DNA of 64,000 nucleotides, from contig NZ_JAINVF010000011.1 in the NCBI RefSeq assembly GCF_020400585.1, positions 124,001-188,000 of the forward strand. The letters are read 5' to 3'. The notes below the pieces were generated by a model. It saw only the letters and a list, made by a program, of their open reading frames with translations, ran no database searches and was not told where the DNA came from. Source of the stretch: Streptomyces sp. NK08204 (lineage in GTDB: Bacteria; Actinomycetota; Actinomycetes; Streptomycetales; Streptomycetaceae). The translations under genes were made by a program, and so were the position numbers. This document shows positions 17,044 to 25,935 of the stretch, in pieces; within the stretch, counting starts at the first letter, position 1; the number at the start of each line of letters is the position of its first letter.

Positions 17044-18843
17044 TTACGGTGCCGGGTCCACCACCATCGCCGAACCGCCGCCGCGTCGTACCTTCTCGGC
17101 GGCGGCCAGCCACCTGCCGTCCGGCAGCCGTTGCACTCCGGTCGCCGCACCGATCTCGGGGTTGAGCCTGAAGCTGTGCCCGATGGCCGCCAGCCGGTCC
17201 TTCATGTCGCTGTAGTAGAGGGCCGGTTCGAGATCGGTCTGGGCCGAGTTGCGCTGGCTGGCGCGCGGCGCGGCGATGGCGTCGACGAGCGGCAGGTGCC
17301 GGTCGAGGAACTCGGTGAGGGTCTGCAGCACGGTGGTGATGATGGTCGCGCCGCCGGGCGAACCGAGCGCCACCACCGGCCTGTTGTGCCGGTCGAGGAC
17401 GATCGTCGGCGAGATGGACGACCGCGGGCGCTTGCCGGGACCGGGCAGGTTCGGGTCGTGCACGTCGGGGTTGGCCGGGGCGAAGGAGAAGTCGGTCAGC
17501 TCGTTGTTGAGCAGGAAGCCCCGGCCGGGGACGGTGATGCCGCTGCCACCGGTCTGCTCGATGGTGAGCGTGTAGGAGACGACGTTGCCCCACTTGTCGG
17601 CGACGGTCAGGTGCGTGGTGTTCTCGCCCTCGTAGGTCGTCGGGGCCGCGGTTCCGCCCTTGGCGCAGGCCTCCGGGTGGCGCGGGTCGCCCGGGGCGAG
17701 CGGGCTGGTGAGGACCGCGTCGTCCTTGATCAGGCAGGCGCGCGAGTCGGCGTAGCTCTGCGACAGCAGCTGTTTCGTCGGTACGTCCTCGAAGACGGGG
17801 TCACCGACCCAGCGCCCCCGGTCGGCGAAGGCGATCCGGCTGGCCTCGACGAAGTGGTGCAGGTACTGTGTCTCGCTCGCCTTCGACAGGTTCGTGTTCT
17901 CCAGGATGTTGAGCGCCTCGCCGACCGTGGTGCCGCCGGAGGAGGAGGGGGCGATGGAGTACACGTTCAGGCCGCGGTAGGACGTCCGCGTGGGGTTCTG
18001 CAGCTTGGCCCGGTAGGCGGCGAGGTCGTACTCGGACAGCTTGCCCGGGCGGGCCTTCCAGCCCGAGTCCGGGTCCACGGGAGGCTTCTCGACCGTCGAG
18101 ACGATGTCCTGGCCGAGGTCGCCGTCGTACACGGCGTCGGTGCCCTCGCGGCCCAGTTCCTCATAGGTACGGGCCAGGTCGGGGTTCTTGAAGGTGGAGC
18201 CGACCACGGGGAGCTGTCCGCCCGGCAGGAACAGCTCGGCGGTGTCGGGGAAGTACCGGAAGCGGGTCTCGTTGGCCGCGGTCTGCGCGCGGAAGGTGTC
18301 GTCCACGCTGAAACCGTCGCGGGCGATGCGTTCGGCGGGTCTGAGGACCGTGGAGAGGCTTCTGCTGCCCCACTCGTCCAGTGCGGTCTGCCAGGTGGCG
18401 GGCGTCCCCGGCGTGCCGACACCCAGGCCGCTGCTGACGGCGTCGGCGAAGGCGAGCGGCTTGCCGTTCTCCTGGAACAGGTGGGAGTCGGCCGTCAGCG
18501 GGGCCGTCTCGCGCCCGTCGATGGTGTGGACCGCGCGGGTCTTGGCGTCGTAGTAGACGAAGTAGCCGCCTCCGCCGATGCCGGCGGAGTAGGGCTCGGT
18601 GACGCCGAGTGCGGCGGCCGTGGCGACCGCCGCGTCGACCGCGTTGCCACCCTTCCTGAGCACTTCGATACCGGCCGCGGAGGCGTCCGCGTCGACGCTC
18701 GCGACCGCCCCGCCGTAGCCCACGGCCACCGGCACCTTCGCGGCCTGCCCGCTGGTCGCGGCGGGCGGTGCCGCGGCTCCCACCGACACCACCGCGGCCG
18801 AGACCGCGACCACCGCCAGTCTTCGTGCTGCCCGACGACGCAT
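17044..18843 (-). CDS. ggt: Gamma-glutamyltransferase, secreted
   Basis: A 599-residue Ntn-hydrolase precursor. The N-terminus (MRRRAARRLAVV then an Ala/Val core) is a signal peptide, so the enzyme acts outside the cell. Family motifs include 'VASVDADASAAGIEVLRKGGNAVDAAVA', 'EPYSAGIGGGGYFVYYD' and the self-cleavage site 'ENTTHLTVADKWGNVVSYT', in which the Thr becomes the N-terminus of the small subunit and the nucleophile. The oxyanion-region 'GSPGGATI' is also present. The enzyme hydrolyses glutathione and other gamma-glutamyl compounds or transfers the glutamyl group. ATG 18843 has GGAGG five bases upstream. The next gene is divergent. Confidence 0.93.
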   Translation of the reverse strand: MRRRAARRLAVVAVSAAVVSVGAAAPPAATSGQAAKVPVAVGYGGAVASVDADASAAGIEVLRKGGNAVDAAVATAAALGVTEPYSAGIGGGGYFVYYDAKTRAVHTIDGRETAPLTADSHLFQENGKPLAFADAVSSGLGVGTPGTPATWQTALDEWGSRSLSTVLRPAERIARDGFSVDDTFRAQTAANETRFRYFPDTAELFLPGGQLPVVGSTFKNPDLARTYEELGREGTDAVYDGDLGQDIVSTVEKPPVDPDSGWKARPGKLSEYDLAAYRAKLQNPTRTSYRGLNVYSIAPSSSGGTTVGEALNILENTNLSKASETQYLHHFVEASRIAFADRGRWVGDPVFEDVPTKQLLSQSYADSRACLIKDDAVLTSPLAPGDPRHPEACAKGGTAAPTTYEGENTTHLTVADKWGNVVSYTLTIEQTGGSGITVPGRGFLLNNELTDFSFAPANPDVHDPNLPGPGKRPRSSISPTIVLDRHNRPVVALGSPGGATIITTVLQTLTEFLDRHLPLVDAIAAPRASQRNSAQTDLEPALYYSDMKDRLAAIGHSFRLNPEIGAATGVQRLPDGRWLAAAEKVRRGGGSAMVVDPAP

Positions 18844-18962
18844 CCGCACCTCCGGTCGAGAACATTCACCCGTCTTTGCCATGTTCCCTGTGCATGCCCC
18901 CGTCACCACCGCTCATACCCGTTCGAACGGCCTTGTGGAACGGCCCGCTAGCATGCGCGGTC

Positions 18963-19706
18963 ATGAACGACGACGTGCGCAACATCGTCCTGGGTGTGAT
19001 AGCCGCCGGCATCAGCGCGGCGCTGGGCTGGATCGCCCGCACGTACCTGTGGCGGCGCCGGCTCCGTCGCCAGCAGGCCTTCTTCGGGCTGCCGGACCAT
19101 TCCGAGTCGCTGCTGGTGGTCAACCGCAACGTGGGCGGACCGGAGCTGTCGGTCATGCGAAACGACGTGTTCGCGCTGCTGGAGCTGTCCGCCCTCATCA
19201 AGGACTGCAACGCCCACGCCCGGGTCGTCGCGCACGACGCGGCACAGCAGGGCTTCGGCGAGCGCACGGAGTTCTGCCTGGGCGGTCCGGCCTCGAACCG
19301 CCGGATGGCGGCTCACCTCTCCTCTCTGCTGCCCGGTGTGCGCGTGAACGTCGAGGCGGAATCCGGCCCAGAACTCGGCGCGTTCCGTATCGGCGGCGAG
19401 GACTACCGCATGGAGAGCGGCCGGAGCGAGTACGTGCTGCTCGCCCGGCTCACCGTGGGCGGGGCCCGCGACGCCCGGCCGGTGTTCCTCTTCTGCGGCC
19501 AGCGGGCGATCACCAATCAGGCCGCCACGCGTTACCTCGCACGCAACCACGAGCGGTTGAGCCGCAAGTACGGCAGCGGCTCGTTCGTGCTGCTGCTGAA
19601 GGTGGTCAATTCGCAGGCGTACGGACCGGATGTGGTCGAGCTGGTCGCCGACGTGACACGGGCGGCACAGACACCACTGACACATCCCGAGCCTGCACAG
19701 TCGTAA
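18963..19706 (+). CDS. Hypothetical membrane-anchored protein
   Basis: A 247-residue protein with one N-terminal hydrophobic helix ('NIVLGVIAAGISAALGWIARTYLW') followed by basic residues, so it is probably anchored with a cytoplasmic C-terminal domain. The rest alternates strands and helices and ends 'TRYLARNHERLSRKYGSGSFVLLLKVVNSQAYGPDVVELVADVT'. It has no enzyme motif I can name. The start at ATG 18963 places the membrane helix at the N-terminus. The gene is divergent from ggt, with a 119-base shared promoter region. Confidence 0.65.
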   Translation: MNDDVRNIVLGVIAAGISAALGWIARTYLWRRRLRRQQAFFGLPDHSESLLVVNRNVGGPELSVMRNDVFALLELSALIKDCNAHARVVAHDAAQQGFGERTEFCLGGPASNRRMAAHLSSLLPGVRVNVEAESGPELGAFRIGGEDYRMESGRSEYVLLARLTVGGARDARPVFLFCGQRAITNQAATRYLARNHERLSRKYGSGSFVLLLKVVNSQAYGPDVVELVADVTRAAQTPLTHPEPAQS

Positions 19707-19722
19707 AAACCTTTACCGGTAC

Positions 19723-19742
19723 GTAACTTACTGGCGGGTTAC
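19723..19742. promoter_or_regulatory. Inverted repeat upstream of the CocE/NonD hydrolase gene
   Basis: GTAAC at 19723-19727 and GTTAC at 19738-19742 form a 5-base inverted repeat with a 10-base spacer, in a locally AT-richer stretch 63 bases before the ATG. A second TTACCGGTA palindrome lies at 19713-19721. These could be operator sites for a local regulator; the regulator is not identified. Confidence 0.3.
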
Positions 19743-19804
19743 TTGCGGTAGCACCCGCGGTTACCGTCGGGTCACTTTGCACTGACACGAGTGAGGAGTG
19801 ATCC

Positions 19805-21373
19805 ATGGGCCACGGTCGCACCACCCCGCGCGCCTGCGCCGCCGGAGCCGTCTCGGCGGCCCTGGTCGCCGGTGCCGTCATCGGGCTGGCGCCCGCCGCG
19901 CAGGCCACCACCCCGGGCGTCCGTTTCGTCGACATCGCCGGTGACGGCGGCACCGTGCTGAAGGCGAACGTCGTCACGCCCGCGGGCGCCGACGGCTCGC
20001 ACACGTACCCGCTGATCGTGCTGCCCACGAGCTGGGGCCTGCCGCAGGTGGAGTATCTCGCGCAGGCCCAGCAACTCGCCGACTCCGGCTATGTGGTGCT
20101 CAGCTACAACGTGCGCGGCTTCTGGCAGTCGGGCGGCGAGATAGAAGTGGCCGGCCCGCCGGACGTCGCGGACGCCTCCAAGGTCATCGACTGGGCCCTC
20201 GCCAACACGCCCGCCGATCCCCGGCACGTCGGCATGGCGGGCGTCTCCTACGGCGCCGGGATCAGCCTGCTCGCCGCCGCCCACGACCAGCGGATCAAGG
20301 CGGTCGCCGCGCTCAGCGGCTGGGCGGACCTGGTCGGTTCGATCTACTCCGGCCGCACCCAGCACGTCCAGGCGATGGCCGTACTGGACGGCTCGGCCAC
20401 GCTCACCGGACGCGAGAGCCCGGAACTCCGGCAGGTCTTCGACGACTTGTACTCCTCCCGTCTGTCCAAGGAACAGGAGATGATCGACTGGGGGCGCAAG
20501 CGCTCGGCCGTCACCTACGTCGACCAGCTGAACCGCAACGGCGCCGCGGTCATGCTCGCCAACGCCTGGGGCGACACCGTCTTCCCGGCCAACCAGTACG
20601 CCGACTTCTACCAGAAACTGACGGTGCCCAAGCGGCTGGAGCTGCGTCCCGGCGACCATGCGACGGCCGAACTGACCGGCCTGTTCGGGCTGCCCAACGA
20701 CGTGTGGACCGACACCGAGCGCTGGTTCGACCACTACCTGAAGGGCGCGGACAACGGCGTCGACCACGAGCAGCCCGTGCGGCTCGAGTCCCGTAGCGGG
20801 GGCGGATACGAGGGCTACCCGGACTGGAAGTCGGTCGCGGCCACCCGGCGGAAGATCGCCCTGGCGGGCTCGACGACCATCCGTGCGAACGTGGACTCGG
20901 GCGCGGACGGCGGGATCGTGTTCCTCTCCAGCGTCCTGGACCAGGTGGCGCAGCTGCCGCCCGTCGCCTCGCTGCCGCTGCTGCCGCGCCGTTGGGCCGC
21001 CGTGTGGCAGTCAGAGCGGTATGCGGACGCCCAGCGGGTGCGCGGGACCGCGCAGTTGCACACGACGCTCACCCCGACCGCGGAGAGCGGCACCCTCGTG
21101 GCCTACCTGTACGACGTGGGCCCGCTCGGTCTCGGCAAGCTGATCAGCAACGCGCCCTACACCTGGCACGGGCGGACGCCGGGCGAGCCGTTCGACGTGG
21201 ACCTCGACCTGTTCTCCACCGCCTACGACGTGCCCGCGGGACACCGGCTCGCGCTGGTGGTCGACACCGTCGACCCGCTCTACATCGAGCACAACCCGTC
21301 CGGCGCGCAGCTGACCTTCTCCTCACCCGCGGACGACCCGTCGTACGTGTCGGTCCCGCTGCGCGAGCAGTGA
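19805..21373 (+). CDS. CocE/NonD-family alpha/beta hydrolase, secreted
   Basis: A 522-residue protein. It starts with a signal peptide ending near 'PAAQATT'. The alpha/beta hydrolase part has the oxyanion region 'LPTSWGLPQ', the nucleophile elbow 'GVSYGAG' and later Asp and His candidates ('WGDTVFP', 'PGDHAT'). The C-terminal 180 residues are a beta-rich jelly-roll typical of the X-Pro dipeptidyl peptidase/CocE group. Members hydrolyse esters, amides or X-Pro dipeptides; the substrate cannot be given. A GAGGAGTG ribosome site precedes the ATG. The gene is monocistronic between an intergenic region with inverted repeats and a convergent gene. Confidence 0.82.
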   Translation: MGHGRTTPRACAAGAVSAALVAGAVIGLAPAAQATTPGVRFVDIAGDGGTVLKANVVTPAGADGSHTYPLIVLPTSWGLPQVEYLAQAQQLADSGYVVLSYNVRGFWQSGGEIEVAGPPDVADASKVIDWALANTPADPRHVGMAGVSYGAGISLLAAAHDQRIKAVAALSGWADLVGSIYSGRTQHVQAMAVLDGSATLTGRESPELRQVFDDLYSSRLSKEQEMIDWGRKRSAVTYVDQLNRNGAAVMLANAWGDTVFPANQYADFYQKLTVPKRLELRPGDHATAELTGLFGLPNDVWTDTERWFDHYLKGADNGVDHEQPVRLESRSGGGYEGYPDWKSVAATRRKIALAGSTTIRANVDSGADGGIVFLSSVLDQVAQLPPVASLPLLPRRWAAVWQSERYADAQRVRGTAQLHTTLTPTAESGTLVAYLYDVGPLGLGKLISNAPYTWHGRTPGEPFDVDLDLFSTAYDVPAGHRLALVVDTVDPLYIEHNPSGAQLTFSSPADDPSYVSVPLREQ

Positions 21374-21576
21374 TCTCCGGCTGCCGCCGGACGAGCATGG
21401 CCCGTGTGTACTGCCGCCCCCGCGGTCTCGGGGCCGAGGGGGTGGTCCCCCCGGCGGCAGCGTCCCCTCGTTCCGGGGCTGCCCGCCCTCCTGGAATTGG
21501 CGAGGCCGCCGCCGCCAAGTGGACGAACGGCTCATCGTAGTCGAGGTTCGGCGCGCTTGATCTCCCGGTGGGCAGG

Positions 21577-21996
21577 TCAGGTCTCGGAGACCTCCGCGTA
21601 CCACTGGGACAGCTCGGGGACGCCGTTCGCCGCCCACTCCCGTCCGGCCGCGACGACCTCCACCTCGCGGCCGTTGGCGAGCCGTACGACGGGCTCGCCG
21701 TCGGGGCGGATCTCCCAGGCCGCGCCGGGGACGGTGCGCACCACGACGGTGCCCAGGTACAGCCCGGCGTCGTTGCCCAGCCAGGGCAGGATCTCCGGGT
21801 CTTCGCGCCAGCGCGGCAGCAGTTGGTCCAGCGCCGTCAGGGAGTGCGGGGTGTCGTCGAGCCGGACGCCCGCCAGGTCGGCCTGGGAGCGCAGCAGTTC
21901 GCATTCGGACAGGAGCGCGGCGACGCCCTCGGGGTCGGCGGGGAGGGCCGCGTCACCGTCCTTCTTGTGCCGGTGACCCAGGAACGGAAGGTGCAT
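21577..21996 (-). CDS. DUF6278-like protein
   Basis: A 139-residue soluble protein that begins with a His/Lys-rich segment ('LPFLGHRHKKDGD'). It then carries 'LLPRWREDPEILPWLGNDAGLYLGTVVVRTVPGAAWEI', a motif I associate with the Streptomyces DUF6278 family. It starts 15 bases after the stop of the exonuclease III gene and is probably co-transcribed with it. Its function is unknown; the pairing may hint at a role in nucleic-acid maintenance, but this is only positional. Confidence 0.6.
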   Translation of the reverse strand: MHLPFLGHRHKKDGDAALPADPEGVAALLSECELLRSQADLAGVRLDDTPHSLTALDQLLPRWREDPEILPWLGNDAGLYLGTVVVRTVPGAAWEIRPDGEPVVRLANGREVEVVAAGREWAANGVPELSQWYAEVSET

Positions 21997-22011
21997 GGAC
22001 CCAGCGTGGCA

Positions 22012-22791
22012 TCACACGTCGAGGTCGACCACCACCGGCGCGTGGTCGGACGCGCCCTTGCCCTTGCGCTCCTCGCGGTCGACGTAGGAGTCCTTGACGG
22101 CCTTGGCGAACGGCTCGTTGCCGTACACCAGGTCGATACGCATGCCGCGGTTCTTGGGGAAGCAGAGCTGGCGGTAGTCCCAGTAGGTGAACGGGTGTTC
22201 GTACTTCAGCGGGCGCGGGACGATGTCGTGCAGGCCGGTCTCGCGCAGGGCCGCGAGGGCGGCGCGCTCGGCGGGGGTGACGTGCGTGGAGCCTTCGAAG
22301 ACGGTCACGTCGTAGACGTCGTCGTCGGTCGGCGCCACGTTGTAGTCGCCCAGCACCGCGAAGGGGCGGCTGCCGCCCGCATCGCCGGCGACGGCCGCCT
22401 TCAGCGCCTCGAACCACTGGAGCTTGTAGGCGTAGTGAGGGTGGCCCACCTCACGGCCGTTGGGCACGTACACCGACCAGACGCGGACCGGGCCGCAGGT
22501 CGCCGAGATGGCCCGGGGTTCGGTCACGCCGTCGTAGCCGGGGTCGCCGGGCAGCCCCTTGACCACGTCCTCGATGCCGACCCGGGAGAGCACCGCCACG
22601 CCGTTCCACCGGCCGGTGGCGTGGACCGTCGCCTCATAGCCCAGCTCGCGCAGCTGGTCGAACGGGAACTGCTCCTCGGCGATCTTCGCCTCCTGGAGGC
22701 AGAGCACGTCGGTGCCGCTGCTCTCCAGCCAGGCCAGCAGCCTCGGGAGGCGGGCAGTGATCGAGTTCACGTTCCAGGTAGCGATGCGCAT
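22012..22791 (-). CDS. xthA: Exodeoxyribonuclease III (AP endonuclease)
   Basis: A 259-residue member of the endonuclease/exonuclease/phosphatase fold. Signature motifs are 'MRIATWNVNSI', 'DVLCLQEAKI' (metal-binding Glu), 'GDYNVAPTDDDVYD' and 'SDHAPVVVDL' (catalytic Asp-His). The enzyme cleaves at abasic sites and removes blocked 3' ends in base-excision repair. Its length matches the family. It precedes the DUF6278-like gene on the same strand, and the MBL hydrolase gene lies 41 bases upstream on the same strand. Confidence 0.93.
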   Translation of the reverse strand: MRIATWNVNSITARLPRLLAWLESSGTDVLCLQEAKIAEEQFPFDQLRELGYEATVHATGRWNGVAVLSRVGIEDVVKGLPGDPGYDGVTEPRAISATCGPVRVWSVYVPNGREVGHPHYAYKLQWFEALKAAVAGDAGGSRPFAVLGDYNVAPTDDDVYDVTVFEGSTHVTPAERAALAALRETGLHDIVPRPLKYEHPFTYWDYRQLCFPKNRGMRIDLVYGNEPFAKAVKDSYVDREERKGKGASDHAPVVVDLDV

Positions 22792-22831
22792 GCCTCACAA
22801 CCTACCCGGACGGTGTGACAACCGGCCCGGC

Positions 22832-23467
22832 TCACAGCTCCGCGGAGGCTCCGGGGGCCAGCCGCAGGTGCTCCGCGCCGGCCAGGGCGCCGATCTGGCG
22901 GTCGTAGATCGGCCGGGCGAGGTCGGTGAGAAGGGCGTCGTGCACGTCGTAGGCGCGGACCGGCCTCAGCTCGCGGACGTAGTCGATGACCTCCGCGATC
23001 TTGCTCCAGGGGGCCATCACGGGGAGCATCAGGGTCTCCACCGGCTGGTCGGGGACCGTGAGGGCGTCGCCGGGGTGGAAGACCTTGCCGCCGTCGATCA
23101 GGTAGCCGACGTTGGTGACGCGCGGGATGTCCGGGTGGATGACCGCGTGCAGCTCGCCGTGGACCTGCACGTCGAAGCCCGCGGCGGTGAAGGTGTCGCC
23201 ATGGCCGACGGTGTGCACCCGGCCCGGGAAGGCCGCCGAGATCTGCTCGGCGACCGAGCGCAGTGTCCAGATCTCGGCGGCGGGGCCGGCCTCCAGGGCG
23301 GCCCGCAGCCGGCTCTCGTCGAAGTGGTCCGGGTGCTCGTGCGTGACCAGGATGGCGTCCGCGCCGACCGCGGCGTCCTGCTCGCTGAACGCGCCGGGGT
23401 CGATGACGAGCGTCCGCCCGTCCTTCTCGAGGCGGACGCAGGCGTGGGACTTCTTGGTGAGCTTCAT
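22832..23467 (-). CDS. Metallo-beta-lactamase-fold hydrolase
   Basis: A 211-residue protein with the MBL zinc motif 'THEHPDHF' (HxHxDH) near residue 43 and an N-terminus 'MKLTKKSHACVRLEKDGRTLVIDPG', characteristic of the UlaG-like/lipid-phosphate group of small MBL proteins. Further His ligands are likely in 'VHGELHAV' and 'FHPGDALT'. The substrate is unknown. It is followed on the same strand by exonuclease III after 40 bases and may be part of that operon. Confidence 0.82.
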   Translation of the reverse strand: MKLTKKSHACVRLEKDGRTLVIDPGAFSEQDAAVGADAILVTHEHPDHFDESRLRAALEAGPAAEIWTLRSVAEQISAAFPGRVHTVGHGDTFTAAGFDVQVHGELHAVIHPDIPRVTNVGYLIDGGKVFHPGDALTVPDQPVETLMLPVMAPWSKIAEVIDYVRELRPVRAYDVHDALLTDLARPIYDRQIGALAGAEHLRLAPGASAEL

Positions 23468-23522
23468 GGCTCCCCATCCTGCCCTGCCGCGTGCGCCTCA
23501 CGCGGCAGGTGCCGTGCGGGGC

Positions 23523-24794
23523 TCACTCCGCGGGGGTGGTCTCCTCTCGGATGACCTGCTGGGCCACCTTGAACGCGCTGTTGGCCGCCGGCATGCCGCA
23601 GTAGACGGCCGTCTGGATCAGCACTTCCTTGATCTCGACCGGGGTCAGACCGTTGCGCAAGGCCGCCCGGACGTGGAAGCCCAGCTCCTCCAGGTGACCG
23701 CCGGCGATCAGCGCGGTGAGGGCGACGCAGCTGCGGGTACGCCGGTCGAGGCCGGGCCGGTCCCAGATCTCGCCCCAGGTGTACCGGGTGAGGAACTGCT
23801 GGAAGTCTTCGGAGAAGTCGTCGGTCTGCGCCAGCACCCCGTCCACGTGGGCGTCGCCCAGCACTTCGCGGCGGATCTTGAGTCCGGTCTCGTAGCGGTC
23901 CCACGTCGTCGCGGGCTGCTCCGGTACGGCGGCCGGGGCGATCTCGGCGACGGGCACGACCTGTGCCGGCACCGGCATCGCCGGAAGGGCGGTCTGGCCG
24001 GTGTCGTAGGGCTGCTGCCAGGCGGTGGTGAAGTGATGGACGAGCAGATCGGTGACCGCGGCGGGCTGCTCGACCGGCACCAGGTGGGAGGCGCCGGGGA
24101 CCACGGCGAGCCGCGCGTCCGGGATGCCCGCGACCAGGGTGCGGGCCTCGGCCGGGCCCGCGACCTGGTCCTCGGAGCCGACCAGCACGAGCGTCGGCAC
24201 GCCGACCCGGCCCAGCTCGGTGCGGGCGTCGAAGCCGGCGAGGGCCTCGCAGGCGGCGATGTAGCAGCCCGGGTCGGTGGTGCGCACCATCTGCACGGCC
24301 CAGTCGGTGATCGCGGGCTGGGCGGCGGCGAACCCGCCGGTGAACCAGCGGTCGGGTGAGGTCCGGGCGATCGGGTCCAGCCCGTTGGTGCGCACGACCA
24401 CCCCGCGCTGACGGAACTCGTCGGGGGTGCCGAACCGGGGCGAGGCGGCGACCAGCGCGAGCGAGGCGAGCCGCTCGGGGTGGCGCAGGGCCAGCTCCAC
24501 GCCGATGGCACCGCCCAGCGCGCAGCCCGCGTACCCGAACCGCTGCACGCCGGCCTCGTCCAGCGTGGCCAGCAGCCGGGACGTCAGCTCGGCGACGGAA
24601 TCGGCCGGACGGGCGGGGGCGCCGCCGTGGCCCGGCAGGTCGAAACGCAGGATCCGCCACTGTGCGGCCAGCTCCGGCACCTGCCGGTCCCACATGTGCC
24701 ATGTGGTACCCAGTGAGGGACCCAGGATCAGGACCGGAGCGTCTTCTGGCCCGTCAAAGCGGTATTGCAGGGTGTTCGGTGGTGTCTCACTCAC
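23523..24794 (-). CDS. pcaL: PcaL-type fusion: 3-oxoadipate enol-lactonase / 4-carboxymuconolactone decarboxylase
   Basis: A 423-residue two-domain protein. Residues 1-270 are an alpha/beta hydrolase ('LGPSLGTTWHMWDRQVPEL', nucleophile region 'GYAGCALGGAIG', late 'GASHLVPVEQP' His), as in PcaD. After a linker, residues about 295-420 match 4-carboxymuconolactone decarboxylase ('YETGLKIRREVLGDAHVDGVL', 'SFVALTALIAGGHLEELGFHVRAALRNGLTPVEIKEVL', with C in place of F in the first motif). The fusion is known in actinobacterial protocatechuate catabolism. No other pca genes are nearby. The nucleophile elbow reads Ala-Gly-Cys-Ala-Leu-Gly, so Cys occupies the usual Ser position. GTG 24794 lies directly at the edge of the island. 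Confidence 0.85.
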   Translation of the reverse strand: MSETPPNTLQYRFDGPEDAPVLILGPSLGTTWHMWDRQVPELAAQWRILRFDLPGHGGAPARPADSVAELTSRLLATLDEAGVQRFGYAGCALGGAIGVELALRHPERLASLALVAASPRFGTPDEFRQRGVVVRTNGLDPIARTSPDRWFTGGFAAAQPAITDWAVQMVRTTDPGCYIAACEALAGFDARTELGRVGVPTLVLVGSEDQVAGPAEARTLVAGIPDARLAVVPGASHLVPVEQPAAVTDLLVHHFTTAWQQPYDTGQTALPAMPVPAQVVPVAEIAPAAVPEQPATTWDRYETGLKIRREVLGDAHVDGVLAQTDDFSEDFQQFLTRYTWGEIWDRPGLDRRTRSCVALTALIAGGHLEELGFHVRAALRNGLTPVEIKEVLIQTAVYCGMPAANSAFKVAQQVIREETTPAE

Positions 24795-25024
24795 GCCCCA
24801 GACCCTCTCACGTCTCACGAGTGCCCCTATGGCGGGGGTTGCGGCTGCACAGGTCTGACCAGGTGGAAGACCTTCCGGGCCGCGTAACGCTTGACACTTC
24901 GGACAATCTCGCGCCGGGTTTTGCCCTCCTTGCTGCGGCGTTCGTAGTACTCCTGGGTGCGCGGATCGACGCGCAGGCGGGTCTGCACGATCCGGTGCAG
25001 GGCCGCGTTCGCTTGCCGGTCGCC
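24787..25024. repeat. Left copy of a 238-base direct repeat flanking the accessory island
   Basis: This segment is almost identical (three mismatches seen by eye) to 37327-37565 in the same orientation. It covers the first codons and leader of pcaL plus the 3' end of the IS110 transposase gene. Because homology runs beyond the IS into pcaL, the two copies arose by duplication or recombination and not by two independent insertions. Confidence 0.8.
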
Positions 25025-25935
25025 GCCGCGGTTGAGGCGACGGTACTGCCGACTGCCCGAGGAACGCTCGACCGGGCTGACCCCGCACAGCGCTGCAAAC
25101 GACGCTTCACTGCCCAGGCGTTCCGGGTTGTCTCCGATCGTGATCAGCAAAGTGACGGCCGTGTCCGGACCGATGCCCACCACCGCGAGCAACTGCGGAG
25201 CGTGGCGTTCCACCAGCCGGGTCAGGCGGCCTTCCAGGTCCTGGACCTCTTCGCTGAGCTGCCTGATGCGCCGGGCCAGGAGGCCCAGGGTCACGTGGGT
25301 GGCGTGGAGCACCGATCCCTCGCCGGCCTCGTGGTTCAGGCTGTCGTCGACGAGCCCTGCGCAGGTGCGGAAGAGCTCTGCGTTGCCCAGCCCGGCCAGT
25401 TCCTCCCTCAGTGGCGGATCGGCACGGATAAGGACGGCCTTGAGCTGGCTGATCGCCTGGGTGCGGGCCTTGACCGCCGAGTCCTTAGCCAGCTTGTACA
25501 TCCGGGCGATCTCCACCGGCCCGTCCCCCGCCTTGGCCTGGGCACGCGCCCGCCCGCTCAGCACCGCCCGGGCCGCGTTCTCGGCATCGAGCGGGTCGGA
25601 CTTGCCGCGCCGACGGCGGTCGGCCCGGTCGAACCGATTGACATCGAAAACGTCCACGCCCTGGGCCAGCAGGTAGCGGGACAGGGCCGCCCCGAAGGAA
25701 CCGGTCCCTTCCACTCCGGCCCGCCGCACCGTACCCGACGCCCTGGCCCACCCCAGCAGGTTGCGGTAGCCGGCCGCGCTGGCCGGGAACTCCTGGGTGC
25801 CGATCACTTCCCCCACCAGGGAGAGCACGGCGGCCACATGGGCATCCCGGTGCGTGTCCACTCCCAGGACCACCTCCCTCGCCGGCCGACGCCAACGAGG
25901 ACGCGAAGCGGTGGACGTGCCGGTCATGCTCGTTT
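24812..25935 (-). mobile_element. IS110-family insertion sequence (complete-looking copy)
   Basis: The element spans the transposase gene plus short flanks. The 3' edge is taken from the point where this copy and the remnants at 31.7, 34.9 and 37.3 kb begin to agree (TCACGANTGCCCCTAT), and the other edge from the end of agreement with the 31.9 kb remnant just before the start codon. IS110 elements lack terminal inverted repeats, so the limits are approximate. Confidence 0.75.
24827..25927 (-). CDS. IS110-family transposase
   Basis: A 366-residue DEDD transposase that looks intact. The N-terminal RuvC-like domain has 'VVLGVDTHRDAHVAAVL' (first Asp), 'GVEGTGSFGAALSRYL' (Glu) and 'RRRGKSDPLDAENAARAVLSGRA' (two Asp). 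The C-terminal Transposase_20 domain has 'LLAVVGIGPDTAVTLLITIGDNPERLGSEASFAALCGVSPVERSSGSRQYRRLNRGGDRQANAALHRIV', including the helix-hairpin-helix and the serine of the second catalytic centre. IS110 elements transpose with a bridge RNA encoded next to the transposase; the 3' flank here is too short to show one, so it would have to lie upstream of the gene (25928-26200). Confidence 0.93.
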   Translation of the reverse strand: MTGTSTASRPRWRRPAREVVLGVDTHRDAHVAAVLSLVGEVIGTQEFPASAAGYRNLLGWARASGTVRRAGVEGTGSFGAALSRYLLAQGVDVFDVNRFDRADRRRRGKSDPLDAENAARAVLSGRARAQAKAGDGPVEIARMYKLAKDSAVKARTQAISQLKAVLIRADPPLREELAGLGNAELFRTCAGLVDDSLNHEAGEGSVLHATHVTLGLLARRIRQLSEEVQDLEGRLTRLVERHAPQLLAVVGIGPDTAVTLLITIGDNPERLGSEASFAALCGVSPVERSSGSRQYRRLNRGGDRQANAALHRIVQTRLRVDPRTQEYYERRSKEGKTRREIVRSVKRYAARKVFHLVRPVQPQPPP

